From NCBI GenBank assembly GCA_020346245.1, contig CP070778.1:2859269-2923268 (forward strand): 64,000 nt of DNA. Reading direction: 5' to 3'. This DNA is from Flavobacteriaceae bacterium. GTDB lineage: Bacteria; Bacteroidota; Bacteroidia; Flavobacteriales; Flavobacteriaceae. Below are positions 63,109 through 64,000 of the stretch, piece by piece; the first letter of the stretch is position 1; each line of letters opens with the position of its first letter. The translations under genes and the position numbers were made by a program. The notes beneath the pieces were generated by a model. That model saw only the letters and a program-made list of their open reading frames with translations, did no database searches and was not told the DNA's origin.

Positions 63109-63846
63109 ATGGATAACGTAATTAGAATTTTAATTGTGGAAGATGATATGATTATCGCCGCGAATCTCTCATTGCAATTAACAAAGTTGGGTTACGAAGT
63201 CATTGGTATTGTATCACGGGGCGAAGACGCTATTAGTAATGCCAACCAAAATAAACCTGATATCATTTTAATGGATGTAAACCTAAAAGGTTCTATTGAT
63301 GGCATAGATGCAGCTATTGCTATTCATCTGCAAAATGAAATACCCATAATATATTTAACGGCCAACAATGATGATGGCACTTTTTCCAGGGCAAAAGAGA
63401 CGCAACCTTATGCTTTTATTTCCAAACCATTTAACAAATTGGATCTTCAGCGCACAATTGCTTTGGTTGTAGAGAAAATAAAGGATAATGGAGGTCTGAA
63501 ACAATTACAGCCGGAAAGTAATTTACTGGTTTTACCAGATCGTATTTTTGTCAGGTATAATGGGAGAATGGTAAAAATATTATTAGACCAAATTCTTTAT
63601 ATAGAGGCAGAACGGAATTATTGTAATATCTATACCACACTGGGTAAATACCTCGTGGTAAGTACTTTAAAGACAATTGAAAATGAACTTAAGGCCAGTT
63701 GTTTTTTACGTGTCCATAGGTCATTTATCGTCAATATTTGTAAATTGGATGCTATAGCCGATAGTCATTTGGAGATAGGCAGAAAAGTTATTCCAATAAG
63801 CAAGTCCTACAAGGAATTTTTACTAGGGAGATTGCACACTATATAA
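63109..63846 (+). CDS. LytTR-family response regulator
   Basis: 245 residues. Receiver domain with the acidic pair in VEDDM, phospho-acceptor Asp56 (LMDVNLKGS), LTAN, and Lys106 (ISKPF). C-terminal LytTR DNA-binding domain (about 145-240) with EAERNYCNIYTTLGKYL and HRSFIVNICKLDAI. It starts 2 bp after the kinase stop, so the two form one unit. Likely target: the divergent secreted-protein operon, inferred from position. Confidence 0.93.
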   Translation: MDNVIRILIVEDDMIIAANLSLQLTKLGYEVIGIVSRGEDAISNANQNKPDIILMDVNLKGSIDGIDAAIAIHLQNEIPIIYLTANNDDGTFSRAKETQPYAFISKPFNKLDLQRTIALVVEKIKDNGGLKQLQPESNLLVLPDRIFVRYNGRMVKILLDQILYIEAERNYCNIYTTLGKYLVVSTLKTIENELKASCFLRVHRSFIVNICKLDAIADSHLEIGRKVIPISKSYKEFLLGRLHTI

Positions 63847-63888
63847 GAGTAAAAAACATTTCTCCATTCGCAAACATGGTTACTACAT

Positions 63889-64000
63889 TTATTTTGTTTG
63901 CTTGTTTTTAATGGCTTCTGCTATTGCGTGCCCATCACGGGTATTACTTTTTTTTAATTCCTCAATTATTTTGGGATGATCATCTTCACGTCCCTGAGAT
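63889..64000 (-). CDS. C-terminal end of an unidentified gene (cut by window edge)
   Basis: On the minus strand a frame runs from the window edge to a TAA at 63889-63891, ending in charged residues with KIIEELKKSNTRDGHAIAEA near its end. The composition looks like real protein. No family can be named from 36 residues. Confidence 0.45.
   Translation of the reverse strand, partial: SQGREDDHPKIIEELKKSNTRDGHAIAEAIKNKQTK

Noticed and set aside
1-64000. rRNA, tRNA, CRISPR arrays, intact insertion sequences, prophage
   Set aside because: I looked for tRNA cloverleaf and CCA ends, regular direct repeats with spacers and transposase frames, and saw none.

Overview
The window looks like chromosomal DNA of a marine-type member of the Flavobacteriia (Bacteroidota). 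It is AT-rich. It carries head-GIN, PspC, DUF6090 and DUF2141 proteins, many lipoproteins with an SC/AC lipobox, Tat-type TIM-barrel proteins, and promoters of the TTG-N19-TAnnTTTG (-33/-7) class used by the Bacteroidota primary sigma factor. I see no rRNA, tRNA, CRISPR array or intact insertion sequence.

Region 1 (1-15.7 kb) is a sugar / sugar-acid oxidation island. A plus-strand operon (Gfo/Idh/MocA oxidoreductase, zinc alcohol dehydrogenase, NAD epimerase, second Gfo/Idh/MocA, and a 1056-aa SGNH-propeller-HEAT-cytochrome c lipoprotein) converges on a minus-strand operon (IlvD/Edd sugar-acid dehydratase, GntP permease, second propeller-cytochrome c lipoprotein, rhamnose-mutarotase-like protein). 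A Tat-type TIM-barrel isomerase and a gluconate-5-dehydrogenase-like SDR follow, divergent from the dehydratase. A GTATA-N4-TATAC palindrome lies in the divergent gap.

Region 2 (15.7-37 kb) is an inorganic-sulfur locus: SQR-like flavoprotein, DsrC/TusE-like and DsrE-like carriers, a metallo-beta-lactamase (persulfide dioxygenase type) fused to two rhodanese domains, a separate rhodanese, a CxxC metallochaperone, a DUF3365 haem lipoprotein, a SorA/SorB-like sulfite dehydrogenase with the wreck of a rhodanese lipoprotein gene behind it, a TolC-MFP-RND efflux operon ending in DUF2892, a FadL-type outer-membrane channel, and trxB. Five of its promoters share one layout. A 6-N4-6 palindrome (half-site TRTRAY or close) is centred 29.5-30.5 bp upstream of a TAnnTTTG/A -7 element, and none has a -33 TTG. 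This is the geometry expected of class II activation by one Crp/Fnr-family protein, and it ties sulfide, persulfide and sulfite oxidation, a FadL channel and an RND pump into one proposed regulon. No such regulator is encoded in the window.

Region 3 (37-57 kb) is mostly chromosomal housekeeping: dipeptide epimerase plus an AONS-like PLP enzyme, a PadR-PspC-GIN envelope group, CDF transporter, AIM24, NudK, PBP4-type carboxypeptidase, OxyR, SLC45-like MFS transporter, TIM-barrel protein and S9 peptidase. Between 52.1 and 53.5 kb are a 5'-truncated class III nucleotide cyclase remnant, two clusters of short hairpins, and a DUF6090 gene beside a second, broken DUF6090 start. This is a rearrangement hotspot.

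Region 4 (57.2-64 kb) holds five secreted proteins in a row, three NTF2/SnoaL-like and two duplicated dimeric alpha/beta-barrel-like. One of them fuses the two NTF2 types that also exist as single-domain neighbours. They lie divergent from a TPR histidine kinase / LytTR regulator pair that may control them.
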